Positions 40,660 to 50,412 of a stretch of 64,000 nucleotides of DNA are shown here, in pieces (position 1 is the first letter of the stretch; every line of letters begins with the position of its first letter). This stretch comes from Ambrosia x helenae (lineage: Eukaryota > Streptophyta > Magnoliopsida > Asterales > Asteraceae). Below the pieces are notes generated by a model. The model was not told where the DNA came from and did no database searches. It worked only from the letters and a program-made list of their open reading frames with translations. The DNA lies in NCBI GenBank assembly GCA_030844895.1, contig CM061226.1, positions 48,058,238 to 48,122,237 on the forward strand. The letters run 5' to 3'. A program made the position numbers and the translations under genes.

Positions 40660-41976
40660 CGTGATGATCTTCGTACCTTTCTCATGAACGAGGCTCATAA
40701 GTCTCGTTATTCTATTCATCCTGGAGCTGACAAGATGTACCAAGATCTTCGTTATTCATATTGGTGGCCTGGTATGAAGAAAGATATTGCTCTTTTCGTT
40801 GCAAAATGTCTCACTTGTTCAAAGGTCAAGGCTGAACATCAACGACCATCTGGCATGCTCGAACAACCAGAAATTCCTGTATGGAAATGGGAGAGCATAG
40901 CAATGGACTTCATCACTAAACTCCCTCGTACACCCAAAGGTTATGACAGCATTTGGGTAATCGTCGATCGTTTGACCAAGTCAGCCCACTTCTTACCTAT
41001 TCGTGAGAAGTATTGTGGAAAGGTTGGCAAGGATGTACGTAAGTGAAATCGTATGTCGTCATGGTATACCCTTGGACATTATCTCTGATCGTGATGGTCG
41101 TTTCACCTCTCACTTTTGGGATTCTTTACAAGATGCTTTGGGTACCAAGTTGAACCTGAGTACTGCTTATCACCCTCAAACAGATGGTCAGACTGAACGG
41201 ACCATCCAAACACTTGAGGATATGCTCAGGGCATGTGTCATCGATTTTGGTGGCGCATGGGATTCTCATCTTCCTTTGGTCGAGTTTTTCATACAATAAC
41301 AGTTATCATGCCATCATTAACATGGCTCCTTTCGAGGCACTCTATGGTCGTAAATGTCGTTCACCTGTCTGTTGGACTGAGGTTGGTGAAGCCCGGATCA
41401 CTGGACCCGAACTAATCCAGGAAACCACAGACAAAATCCAACTCATTCAGGATAATCTTCTCAAGGCTAGAAGTCATCAGAAGAGTTATGCTGATAAACG
41501 TCGTAAACCCTTGGAATTTCAAGTTGGGGACCTTGTACTTCTTAAGGTATCCCTTGGAAAGGAGTGATTCGTTTCGGTAGAAAGGGAAAACTAGCTCCTC
41601 GATACGTAGGCCCATTCAAAATTCTTGACAGGATTGGAAAAGTGGCTTACAAACTTGATCTTCCACTGAGCTAAGCAATGTTCACCCGACCTTTCATGTT
41701 TCGAATCTCAAGAAATGCTTAGCAGATGATAACCTCCATGTTCCTCTTGAAGATGTGCAAATCGATGAAACTATGCACATTATCGAGAAACCCGTCGAGA
41801 TCGTTGATACTGGAGTCAAGAAACTCAAGCGCAGTCGCATTCCGATCGTTATGGTTCGTTGGGAATCTAAACGAGGTCCAGATTTCACTTGGGAACGTAA
41901 AGACCAGATGAAGTCTAAGTACCCGCATCTTTTTCCACCAGACTCTCCAACTCCAACTTCGGGACGAAGTTCCTAA
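40660..41976 (+). pseudogene. Decayed gypsy integrase and chromodomain-like region, family 2
   Basis: This is the end of a pol gene of a second Ty3/gypsy family, lacking gag, protease, reverse transcriptase and RNase H. From 40684 one can read an HHCC zinc-binding region (HKSRYSIHPG, CLTCSKVK), then the integrase core with MDFITKLP, IISDRDGRF and the glutamate of TDGQTERT. A C-terminal chromodomain-like part ends KSKYPHLFPP near 41945. Reading changes frame near 41012, 41288 and 41555 and again near 41670, so no integrase can be made. The start at 40660 is an abrupt junction with the truncated LTR of family 1 in opposite orientation. The frame closes at 41974-41976, just before the polypurine tract. 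Confidence 0.92.
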
Positions 41977-41988
41977 AGTAGGGGAGAC
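41975..41988 (+). other. Polypurine tract, family 2
   Basis: AAAGTAGGGGAGAC lies directly against the TGTAACA start of the LTR and after the end of pol. This is the expected site of plus-strand DNA priming. Confidence 0.75.
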
Positions 41989-42102
41989 TGTAACATTACG
42001 CATTTATAACTTGTACGTTACAATTATCATGAATAAAAACGTCAAGTTCCATTATTATTGTTCGTCTTTGATTATTATTGTGGCATTTTTGGAACCCCTA
42101 TA

Positions 42103-42105
<3 letters not shown>

Positions 42106-42133
<28 letters not shown>
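42106..42133. repeat. (TA)n microsatellite
   Basis: An uninterrupted 28-bp TA run in the U3 part of the family-2 LTR. Confidence 0.95.
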
Positions 42134-42137
<4 letters not shown>

Positions 42138-42143
42138 AATGCC

Positions 42144-42229
42144 AAAAAAAAAATAAAAGCTTGGGCCGGGAATCGAACCCGCACCCCAAGCCGGCCAAGA
42201 TACACAACACACATAACCATCTGATCCAC
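42144..42229 (-). other. tRNA-like Pol III-type segment in family-2 LTR
   Basis: On the minus strand, TGGATCAGATGG (42218-42229) resembles an A box with one mismatch to the usual pattern. GGTTCGATTCC (42169-42179) is a perfect B box. A run of nine T follows at 42144-42152, like a Pol III terminator. GCTTGGG and CCCAAGC (42159-42165 and 42185-42191 on plus) pair around the B-box arm. No full cloverleaf forms, so this is tRNA-derived or tRNA-like sequence rather than a tRNA gene. Confidence 0.6.
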
Positions 42230-42503
42230 ACGAACTTCTTGTTTCATTTCCAGCTCATAATTAATTTATCACGACCTTGGTTCTTCACAGTTGACTAGGG
42301 AAGTCAACTGTGAAGACAAACTTCCTTAATTAACCAAATTACACGCGTATTAATCCAGGATTGGCATGATATCGTGAATTCCAGCCTATTACGAGTCAAA
42401 CACACATACAATTTTCATTAATTCGTACCAATTATACATAATTAGACGAAACCCATTCAATTCGTGGTCAAACTTACCAAAACGATCATCCAAGCCCCAA
42501 CAC

Positions 42504-42510
42504 TATAAAT
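42504..42510 (+). promoter_or_regulatory. Probable TATA box of family-2 LTR
   Basis: TATAAAT, preceded by CAAGCCCCAACAC, lies about 515 bp into the LTR on the element's sense strand, a plausible U3 core promoter position. Transcription would start about 30 bp further on. Confidence 0.5.
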
Positions 42511-42843
42511 TGGACATCCACTTGGACATTCACAACTCGCCAAACATTCTTTCTCAACCCCCAATTTCTTAATCAATTCCACTGTTTTTAATTTTTGATC
42601 GTGTTTTGACCTTCGAGCATTGACTGATCAATCCGTCATCAATCGTGTTTGTAAGTCTGTAATTTTTCATGGGTTTTGATGTTCGGCATACACACAACAA
42701 TAACCCTAAGGTTAATTGGGTTATTGTTGTGTGATTTGTTCAATTGCAAAAACTAGGGCTCGAACGATTAAATTGGGGAAGAACAAGATTTTGAATATGG
42801 TTATAAAATTTAAACAGACTGAAACCAAACACAACCACTGGTC

Positions 42844-42905
42844 TAGACCAAGTGGTTGTGCCTGGTGTCCTTGAACCAGCCCACGCGGGTTCGATCCACA
42901 GCAGC
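42844..42905 (+). other. Second tRNA-like segment in family-2 LTR
   Basis: TAGACCAAGTGG (42844-42855) resembles an A box and GGTTCGATCC (42888-42897) a B box, 33 bp apart. A T-rich stretch follows (TTCTTCTTTTTTTTTTG at 42914-42930). It points away from the minus-strand tRNA-like segment on the other side of the TATA box. Stem pairing is poor, so it is not a functional tRNA. Confidence 0.5.
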
Positions 42906-44633
42906 AACAATATTTCTTCTTTTTTTTTTGTTTTGTTTTGTTTAAAAACAATCAAGCTTTAAATATATATTACTTGTATTTTAAAAATTCATTTTTAAAT
43001 ACCAAAACTCTTTTAAAAATTCTACAAAAATTATTTTGTGTTAATCTAATGAAAAAGTTTAACATGGAATTTTTAGTTTTCAAAAATTTATTTATTTTAA
43101 TATATATAATAAATAATCCAAGTTTATTCTATTTTATTTATAAAATTCTATAAAAATATCAAAACGATTTTATAAATTTCCACAAAAATTATTCTGAGTT
43201 TTTTAACACAATAAACTTTTCTGAAATGATTTTTATTTCTGAAAAATCATTTATTTAATATTTTTAATCAATTTTTGTTAGTTTTAATCATAATTAAATC
43301 ATAATAAATTCATTTTTCAATATTTTTTCACCAAAATTTTATATAAATTATTTCTGATTATTTGGAATAGAAATATAATTTTTAATCTAATAATTCTTTT
43401 AATTTTAGTATTTTTAAATATTAAAGTTAAATTTTGACAATTTGAAATAAATAGATTTAATATTCTATTTTTAAGAAAATAATATTATAAAAATTATTTT
43501 TATACTTTAAACTCATTATTGTGACCATCTTTGATTCAAAATTTTATAAAAAAGACATTTGTTTATTTATTTATCAATTTTCTCTCAATTATCAAACATT
43601 TTAATTATTAATCAAACGAGCACTTACCCCCATTTCGAAGCCCTAGAATTTATATTTGTAGACTAGATAGACTTAGACATATTTATTACCTTAATTATAG
43701 GGTAATACTTGGCATTGTTGGGCAACACACTATTCTATTTTTCAAGAGATATAACATTTTGCTAAGGTGAGTTTTACATAGCCCCTTATCTATTTATCAC
43801 TGTTTTTGGGGTGAAACATGTTACAACATTCTATATGCAATTCAATCATCAAAGTGTCTATGTGTTTTTCTATGTTGCATTATGTCTTGAACATGACTAG
43901 GGTAAGCACAATTCTAGCATAATCATTAACATTGATCAGCCGACGGTATACAATGATAGATCTATTGGACTGACAATCCCACCCGGATACGTGCCTCCTA
44001 CAAAGGTAGCGTGGGTGTTTGTTATCGCATAACTTATTCGAGTGAACCATGAGCGTATGGGATGTACCACATTATAACAGTCACAAGGGTTGATTATGCA
44101 CTCGATTTACTTCTAGTATGTTTTCACATATGGGACTAGACTTGCCATGACACTTGAATTGTACAACATTTTATTCGATTATCAAAACCTATGTAATTCT
44201 CACCAACTTTTGTTGACCCAAAAATATTTTCAAAATTAACATGTTTCAGGTAACAATGAAGCTGAGGCTTGAGCTTGCATGAGGATTTATCATGAAGTTA
44301 TTATTTGAAGTTATTTGAAGTTGTTGCTTATTTGATACCATGTATTTGAATTTCTAGACATCACTTTATTTTGGATATTTATGTTTTGAATAAATTATTT
44401 AAAATTCAATTTATACCATGTGCTACTGAAACAATCATCAATACATGGCATCCCGATGTTTCCGCCATCGGTTGGGGTGTTACAGATACCAAATCCGGTT
44501 GTTTTCAGGTTGTCTTCATCGTTGACCGCTATCTCTCGGATAACAACTGAAAGGTTGTCTTCAATGATTATAAAGAAACTTGAAAGTAATTACAAGAAGA
44601 TGATCAAAGATGCTACAACATAACTTGCACCGG

Positions 44634-44764
44634 CTTGAGATATGAGTTTGATTAGCTTAAATCTCTCAGATCCATGGTATCCATTTTCAGGTTGTCGTCA
44701 TCGTTGACCGCTATCGTTGACCATGGATCAGAGAGATTCAAGCTAATCAAACTCATATCTCAAG
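44634..44764. repeat. Inverted repeat with 43-44-bp arms
   Basis: The left arm (44634-44676, starting CTTGAGATATGAG and ending GATCCATGG) and right arm (44721-44764, starting CCATGGATC and ending CTCATATCTCAAG) are reverse complements with very few differences. The 44-bp spacer contains two copies of ATCGTTGACCGCTATC-like sequence. A related but truncated form lies near 48508-48602. Confidence 0.85.
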
Positions 44765-45750
44765 TTGGTCTAACAACTGAATTTGACTTGCTTGCATAGG
44801 AATCTTGTACGAAATCATTCTGCATGTGTCATTTCATAACTTGCACCGGCTTGAGATATGAGTTTGATTAACTTAAATCTCTCTGATCCATGGTATCCAC
44901 TTTCAAAGGATCCATGACATTACATTCTCTAGAAGTTGCTAAAATAGTTAAACATAAGCTAAAATTATACAGTTATTTGGAATGTTCCTGATCATTACAG
45001 TGAGATTGATAACTTCTCTATGGAAGCAACAAATTCAAAACAGAGGTAGGTTTGCCAGAGGGTCACTATTCATACATAAAAGAGTATAATCAAACAAGGG
45101 TTGTTATCGGAGAGATATCGGTCAACGATGAAGGCAAACGTAGCGAGTGTGAAGATCAAGATCAAGAAGAACAGTACGGTCAACGTTGAAGGTGTGTTGT
45201 ATGTATAAAATTGTGAGAGTCGATATGAGAGCAATAATCCATCGAGAACTAGAGAAACAGAGAATAAGAGAAAAGATAATAACATATGAGCTACAACGAC
45301 GTCGTATTTTGGAAGCTGAAGTTCGGAAGAGAACTAAATATTTAACATGAGATGACTTGCTTGCATAGGAATCTTGTACGAAATCATTCTCACATGAATA
45401 TCCTTTGATGAATGTATTAGGGGTTGGAAACTCTGAAGACCAGATATCTGTCAACGATGAAGGCAACATACTTGAAATCAATGGGAAGATAAACAATCCT
45501 CATCCACAATGTTCTTACCTATAGCTACCAACCATCCGGTTGTTGATTTTCTTCTCTATACAGAGTGACGATAGGCGTTTTCGATTTCCAAATGAATCAA
45601 CGACTTAAACTTGACATCATCAACCACGTATAATCAAAGATTTATTCTCCATATCCATACCTTGTTTCAAGTATCTTGTAAAATTCATTTCGTCTTCAAG
45701 ACTCCTATTAGTCAACAAAGGTTGACTTTTTTGAGCATTAACAATGACTA

Positions 45751-45785
45751 TATTACATTATTATTATTATTATTATAATTTTTTA
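45751..45785. repeat. (ATT)n-rich microsatellite
   Basis: Repeated ATT units between module copies in the mosaic block. Confidence 0.85.
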
Positions 45786-46261
45786 TTATCAAGAATCGGA
45801 AATTAGTAAAACGATTTATGAAAGTATCAAGAATCGGAAATTAGTAAAACGATTTAATAAATCATTGCTCAGACGTTAGGGTTTGATAAACAAAAAACTT
45901 ATTATTTATAAAGCAACAAAAACACAAATCGTACCGTGAAATAAAGAGAGGCCCATTAGGAGTGCCGTGGAGGAAGATCGTCGGTTTGCTGTAGTCGATG
46001 ATGGCACAGAGGTTAGCGGTAACTTTAAATTTTGAATGATCGTCGGTTTGCTCTCTATATACCAATGAGTTTGATTAGCTTGAAATCAATCTCTTTGATC
46101 CATGGTATCCACTATCAGGTAGTCTTCATCGTTGACCGCTATCTCTCGGATAACAAATGAAAAGTTGTCTTCAATGATTCTAAAAAACTTGAAAGTAATT
46201 ACAAGAAGATGATCAAAAAGATGCTACAACATAACTTGCACCGGCTTGAGATATGAGTTTG

Positions 46262-47208
46262 ATTATTATCGTATTTGCAACTTAGTTCCTTTCTCTCGAA
46301 AAACAATCCGATTGTTAAAAGTATCAAGACTATGAATTAGTAAAACAACTGAATTTTACTTGCTTTGCATGAAAAGTTATTTTTAAATGTTTGTTAATAT
46401 ATTTTTAAATGTTTGATTTGCAATATTTGAAAATTATCATTTCTTGACATGCTTGGTAACACCTTGATCTGTAATATCTGAAAATTATCATTTCTCAAAA
46501 AGTAATTAAAAACACTTAAAAATGAATTAAAAACAATTGTTGCGAGTTAGGTTTAGTCGGAGGACCACGTACAATGATTCATCAAAGTTGTACAAAGCTG
46601 GATGTTTTTACTGGAAAACCAAAACGAGCAATTAACGAAGCGAAACGGAGAGATATAATTTTCTTGGCTTGGAAACAACTTAAAAGAACAAAAAATGAAT
46701 TAAAATATTTTTTTGGTGATTAACAGATAATTTTAAAGAATTAAAAGAAATTCAATTTTTTTAAAAAAAGGCCAAAGCACCTCGCTTTGGTCAAAGCGAG
46801 GCGCTTGAGTGCCTCGCTTTGGCCAAAGCTAGGCGATTGAGTGGTTTGATTAGACTACAGGCGTCTCGCTTTGACCAAAGCGAGGCGCTTTGGCCTTTAT
46901 TTTTAAAAAAAATTGAATTTCTTTTAATTCTTTAAAATTATCTGTTAATCACCAAAAAAATAATTTTAATTCATTTTTGGTTCTTTTAAGTTGTTTCCAA
47001 GCCAAGAAAATTATATCTCTCTGTTTCGCTTCGTTAATTGCTCGTTTTGGTTTTCCAGTAAAACATCCAGCTTTGTACAACTTTGATGAATCATTGTACG
47101 TGGTCCTCCGACTAAACCTAACTCGCAACAATTGTTTTTAATTCATTTTTAAGTGTTTTTAATTACTTTTCGAGAGAAAGGAACTAAGTTGCAAATACGA
47201 TAATAATG
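46262..47208. repeat. Long inverted repeat, arms about 320 bp, hairpin potential
   Basis: The right arm, about 46886-47208, reads back as the left arm, 46262-46302 plus 46497-46778. The two agree almost base for base (I count only a handful of differences and small indels). The central 107 bp are themselves palindromic, with three CTCGCTTTGG/CCAAAGCGAG dyads. The left arm is interrupted by an insertion at about 46303-46496. A transcript through it would fold into a long, near-perfect duplex. It could be a foldback-type element or an inverted duplication, and no transposon ends were identified. Confidence 0.88.
46303..46496. other. 194-bp insertion interrupting the inverted-repeat arm
   Basis: This segment separates two stretches that are contiguous in the right arm (CTCGAAAA then AGTAATTAAAAACAC). 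It starts with the module CCGATTGTTAAAAGTATC, which also occurs at about 47948. It contains a repeated GAAAATTATCATTTCT. Confidence 0.75.
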
Positions 47209-47586
47209 TAAATAATAATAATGATAATGTAAAGGTAGTTCGTGGAAATTCAGTTGTTATCGTAGAGATATCGGTCAACGATGAAGGCAAACAAAGGTTG
47301 CCATGAGTTTGATTAGCTTGAATCTCTCTGATCTATGGTATCCATTAACCGTAGCGATCATTTACAGTTATTTGGAATGTTTCTGATCATTACAGTAACG
47401 AAATCATTCTCACATGAATATCCTTTGAAATCAATGGGAAGATAGATAAACAATCCTCATACACAATGTTCTTACCTATAGCTACCAACCATCCGGTTGT
47501 TTTCAGGTAAAGCGATCGTTTTACTCATATAAAGTGTTCGATGTCACTGTGAGTACACATTGTGCATGACATTACTCATATAAAGA

Positions 47587-47808
47587 ACTAAAGCCACATA
47601 TCTTGCCATTAATACCAACGATGATTGCCAGTGAGATTGATAACTGGACAGGTTAGCCAGGTGTTTGTCAAAAAGGTAGAGCACACCACTAGAGCAAAAA
47701 GTTGTGTGTATGAATAGTGACCCTCTGGCAAACCTGCGTAAAGGACTAAAGCCACATATCTTGCCATTAATACCAACGATGATTGCCAGAGGGTCACTAT
47801 TCATATAT
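47587..47808. repeat. Nested direct and inverted repeats
   Basis: A 46-bp direct repeat (ACTAAAGCCACATATC... GATTGCCAG) occupies 47587-47632 and 47744-47789. An inverted pair (TATGAATAGTGACCCTCTGG at 47709 and CCAGAGGGTCACTATTCATA at 47788) overlaps its second copy. Part of the latter also occurs near 45055. Confidence 0.8.
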
Positions 47809-48879
47809 AAAGAACATTAATCGGTTTTATTTAGAGTAAAAAAGTTCATTGTACATATACCTCCTTATCTAAAACAAATCACATCATTGTACATATACCT
47901 GATTAGACCACGTACAATGATTCATCAAACTCATCGTTAGCGCCGATCCGATTGTTAAAAGTATCAAGACTATGAAATTAGTAAAACAACTGAATTTTAC
48001 TTGCTTGCATGAAAAGTTCGTTGTACATATACCTCCTTATCTAAAACAAATCACATCATTGTAGAGGTTACTAGGTTACTCATTACCGTTGGACGTTGAA
48101 AGTAAACATGGACAGTGAGAAGTGAGATTGATAACTTCTCTATGGAAGTTGCTAAAATAGTTAAACAAAAGCTGAACTTGAACAGTTATTTGGAATGTTC
48201 CTGATCATTACAGTAATACTTGGATCCGGTTGGAGTCTAAAGCTTCGTGTGTCATATTGGTCGAACTCATGTTGCAACATTCGTCTTGTGTGGCAACATA
48301 CTTGAAATCAATGGGAAGATAAACAATCCTCATCCACAATGTTCTTACCTATAGATACCAACCATCCGGTTGTTTTCAGGTTGTCTTAATCGTTGACCGC
48401 TATCTCTCGGATAACAACTGAAAAGGTTGTCTTCAATGATTATAAAGAAACTTGAAAGTAATTACAAGAAGATGATCAAAGATGCTACAACATAACTTGC
48501 ACCGGCTTGAGATATGAGTTTGATTAGCTTAAATCTCTCTGATCCATGGTATCCACTTTCAGGTTGTCTTTATCGTTGACCGCTATCGTTGACCATGGAT
48601 CATCGTTAAAATAAACTTTTCATTCAAGCAAGTAAAATTCAGTTGTTGGACAGTGAGATTGATAACTGGACAAGTTAGCCAGGCGTTTGTCAAACGGACA
48701 ATTAAAATAAACTTTTCATGCAAGGAAGTAAAATTCAGTTGTTGGACAGTGAGATTGAAAGGTGGCAGGAAAAAGCTGACATTTTGTTCCTTGTTGCAGA
48801 AAGAAATCAACAGTCGGATTGACGATTTTGTTTACACTCCCATTGACATAAAAAATGTTCTTTTGAAAAACGTCTGACT

Positions 48880-48881
<2 letters not shown>

Positions 48882-48910
<29 letters not shown>
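48882..48910. repeat. Poly-A run
   Basis: Twenty-nine A in a row followed by CCCAACTC and a second A run at about 48927-48941. It could mark the 3' end of a retroposed sequence, but no target duplication was found. Confidence 0.8.
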
Positions 48911-48912
<2 letters not shown>

Positions 48913-48949
48913 CAACTCAAAAGACCAAAAAAAAAAAAAAATTTATCCG

Positions 48950-49056
48950 AAGCGCCTCGCTTAGGCCTAAGCGAGGCGCTTTGAGTTAAAAATCAGCTTT
49001 TTCTGCCCCCTCGTACTGACCTCCTCGGAATGAGTTCAAAGCTAAGCGAGGCGCTT
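48950..49056. repeat. GCGCCTCGCTT palindromes
   Basis: 48950-48981 is a perfect 32-bp palindrome centred on TTAGGCCTAA with arms AAGCGCCTCGC. A further half site, CTAAGCGAGGCGCTTTGAG, lies near 49037-49055. The same CTCGCTT/AAGCGAG words form the centre of the inverted repeat at 46262-47208, suggesting one family of short palindromic elements. Confidence 0.8.
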
Positions 49057-49059
49057 TGA

Positions 49060-49620
49060 GGGGGTGAAAATAGAAGGTGGGGGGTGCCAATAGACGGAGC
49101 CTTTTTTTAAGACTTGAAAATCCTTGTACAACCTTAACCTAGGGGTCCTAAGTTTGAATCCCTACCCACACACTGGTGCCCTCTTTGCCTAAGCTCAAAC
49201 TATCACGGGAATTTTTTTTGTGGTGTGCATGGATCATACCTGTGACCTACCCCCAGGATGGGAACCCTAAGAGAAAACTCACTCTACCTCAAACCAGCTG
49301 GGCTGGAGATCATTGGCTTATAAATAGGTGATCTAGAAGATTGAAGAATCCTTTTGGGTGTTGGATCCGAAAAGTTATGAAAATGGGTAGGTCGCTAGTC
49401 CAATTAGCGACCTTCGAAATCTAATTTTCAAGATTGTTGATCCGATCAGCGATCGTCATTCAAGATCGCTGATCCATGTAGAGAGCTTCAAGGTCGCTGA
49501 TCAGGTGCCCGAGGTCCTAACTAGATCGTTGAATGGTTCCACCATCTTTTCTGAAGGTCGCTTATTAGACCCGTGACCTTCAACAAAAGTGCATGCAGCT
49601 AGGCCTGTAAACTAAATCAA
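49060..49620. other. Unassigned intergenic sequence
   Basis: No gene seen. It contains a B-box-like AGTTTGAATCC near 49150, a good TATA-like TATAAATAG at about 49320, and a 9-10-bp hairpin AGGTCGCTA/TAGCGACCT at about 49390-49413. None has enough context to be called. Confidence 0.5.
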
Positions 49621-49629
49621 CGTTCATGT

Positions 49630-49990
49630 TTTAGAGGCCCAAATAAGTTTCTTGACTTTATTTTGTATTAGGCCCACTAATTTATATGGATACATACACA
49701 CACATGTGTGTTTTGATCGAATTCTGGAAACAATACACATAATCAAGAGTTATAAGAAGGGATGGCCTGAAAGTTGTTTTGTGTTTTCATGTTTTAGCGG
49801 GCCGAATTAGTTTTTGGACTTTATTTTGTATTAGGCCCAATAATGTGTATTAGGCCCGAATTACTTTCTGAATTGTATTTCTTATTAGGCCCAATAATTT
49901 GTGTTAGGCTTGAATTAGTTTCTGGCCTTTAATTGATTTTTGGACTTTATTTTATATTAGGCCCAATAATTGGTATATTTGTTAATGTGT
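49630..49990. repeat. Degenerate tandem repeat rich in GGCCCA
   Basis: Units of about 60-70 bp containing GACTTTATTTTGTATTAGGCCCAATAAT or variants repeat about five times, interrupted by unrelated sequence at 49690-49780. GGCCCA (TGGGCC on the other strand) matches the site II/TCP-type motif found in plant growth-related promoters, but nothing links it to a gene here. Confidence 0.65.
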
Positions 49991-50184
49991 TAGGATTTGT
50001 AATATAATTTTTAAACTAAGTGTGTTACATGGGCGGTTAGACTAGTATAATATAGAATATAATAATGTATGCTGAACGAAAAATAGATGGAAGTAGTGAG
50101 TATTGACACTAGCGTTGTAAAGGAAAATGAACCAAAAGATCAACGGAAAATGGACAAAGGTTCAGTGCTTGTTGGTCCCTCTCT

Positions 50185-50187
<3 letters not shown>

Positions 50188-50229
<42 letters not shown>
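50188..50229. repeat. Poly-T run, 42 bp
   Basis: An uninterrupted T run preceded by a (CT)n stretch. Length is likely to vary in sequencing. Confidence 0.9.
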
Positions 50230-50230
<1 letters not shown>

Positions 50231-50412
50231 ATTGAAAATAATGTATAGATAGTTTAACTATTCGTAAACTCATACCACATGAACAAATGAAATGTCAAAC
50301 CAACCTCAAAAATCTCAACATTCAAGTGGTAAAAGATCCATCCCTACTCATTTGTTAGACAAATTGATTGATGTTCAAGTACAAAAAGAACATGTTAGAA
50401 GATAGATAGTTA

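Larger units (their letters stand above)
41989..44484 (+). mobile_element. 3' LTR of family-2 gypsy element, 2496 bp
   Basis: The LTR begins TGTAACATTACG and ends GGGGTGTTACA, giving inverted termini TGTAACA/TGTTACA, and follows the integrase remnant and polypurine tract. The next bases, GATAC, lie within a module (GATACC...CCGGTTGTTTTCAGG) that recurs near 48352, so the element landed in the mosaic region to its right. It contains a (TA)n run, a probable TATA box, two tRNA-like segments and an extremely AT-rich stretch at about 42950-43640. The 5' LTR is missing. Confidence 0.88.
44485..48940. repeat. Mosaic of shuffled direct and inverted modules
   Basis: No gene is recognised here. Instead, modules of about 30-200 bp recur in different orders. 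TCTCTCGGATAACAA plus about 130 bp occurs near 44531, 46141 and 48402. GATCCATGGTATCCA occurs near 44669, 44886, 46098 and 48541. CGAAATCATTCT occurs near 44811, 45379 and 47400. ACAGTTATTTGGAATGTT occurs near 44969, 47366 and 48182. CAATGGGAAGATA plus about 60 bp occurs near 45479, 47433 and 48309. AGATATCGGTCAACGATGAA occurs near 45114, 45444 and 47266. Small ORFs here are not shared between copies and resemble nothing I recognise. Confidence 0.85.

Noticed and set aside
42144..42229. A functional tRNA gene
   Set aside because: A and B boxes are good, but no acceptor, D and anticodon stems can be drawn together. Kept only as tRNA-like.
45122..46065. Small minus-strand ORFs in the mosaic block (for example 45122-45496 and 45862-46065)
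   Set aside because: They cross module junctions, are not present in the other module copies, and show no recognisable domain.
48653..48877. 74-codon ORF before the poly-A run, as a retroposed gene end
   Set aside because: It spans module borders in its first half, no parent protein is recognised and no target duplication flanks the poly-A.
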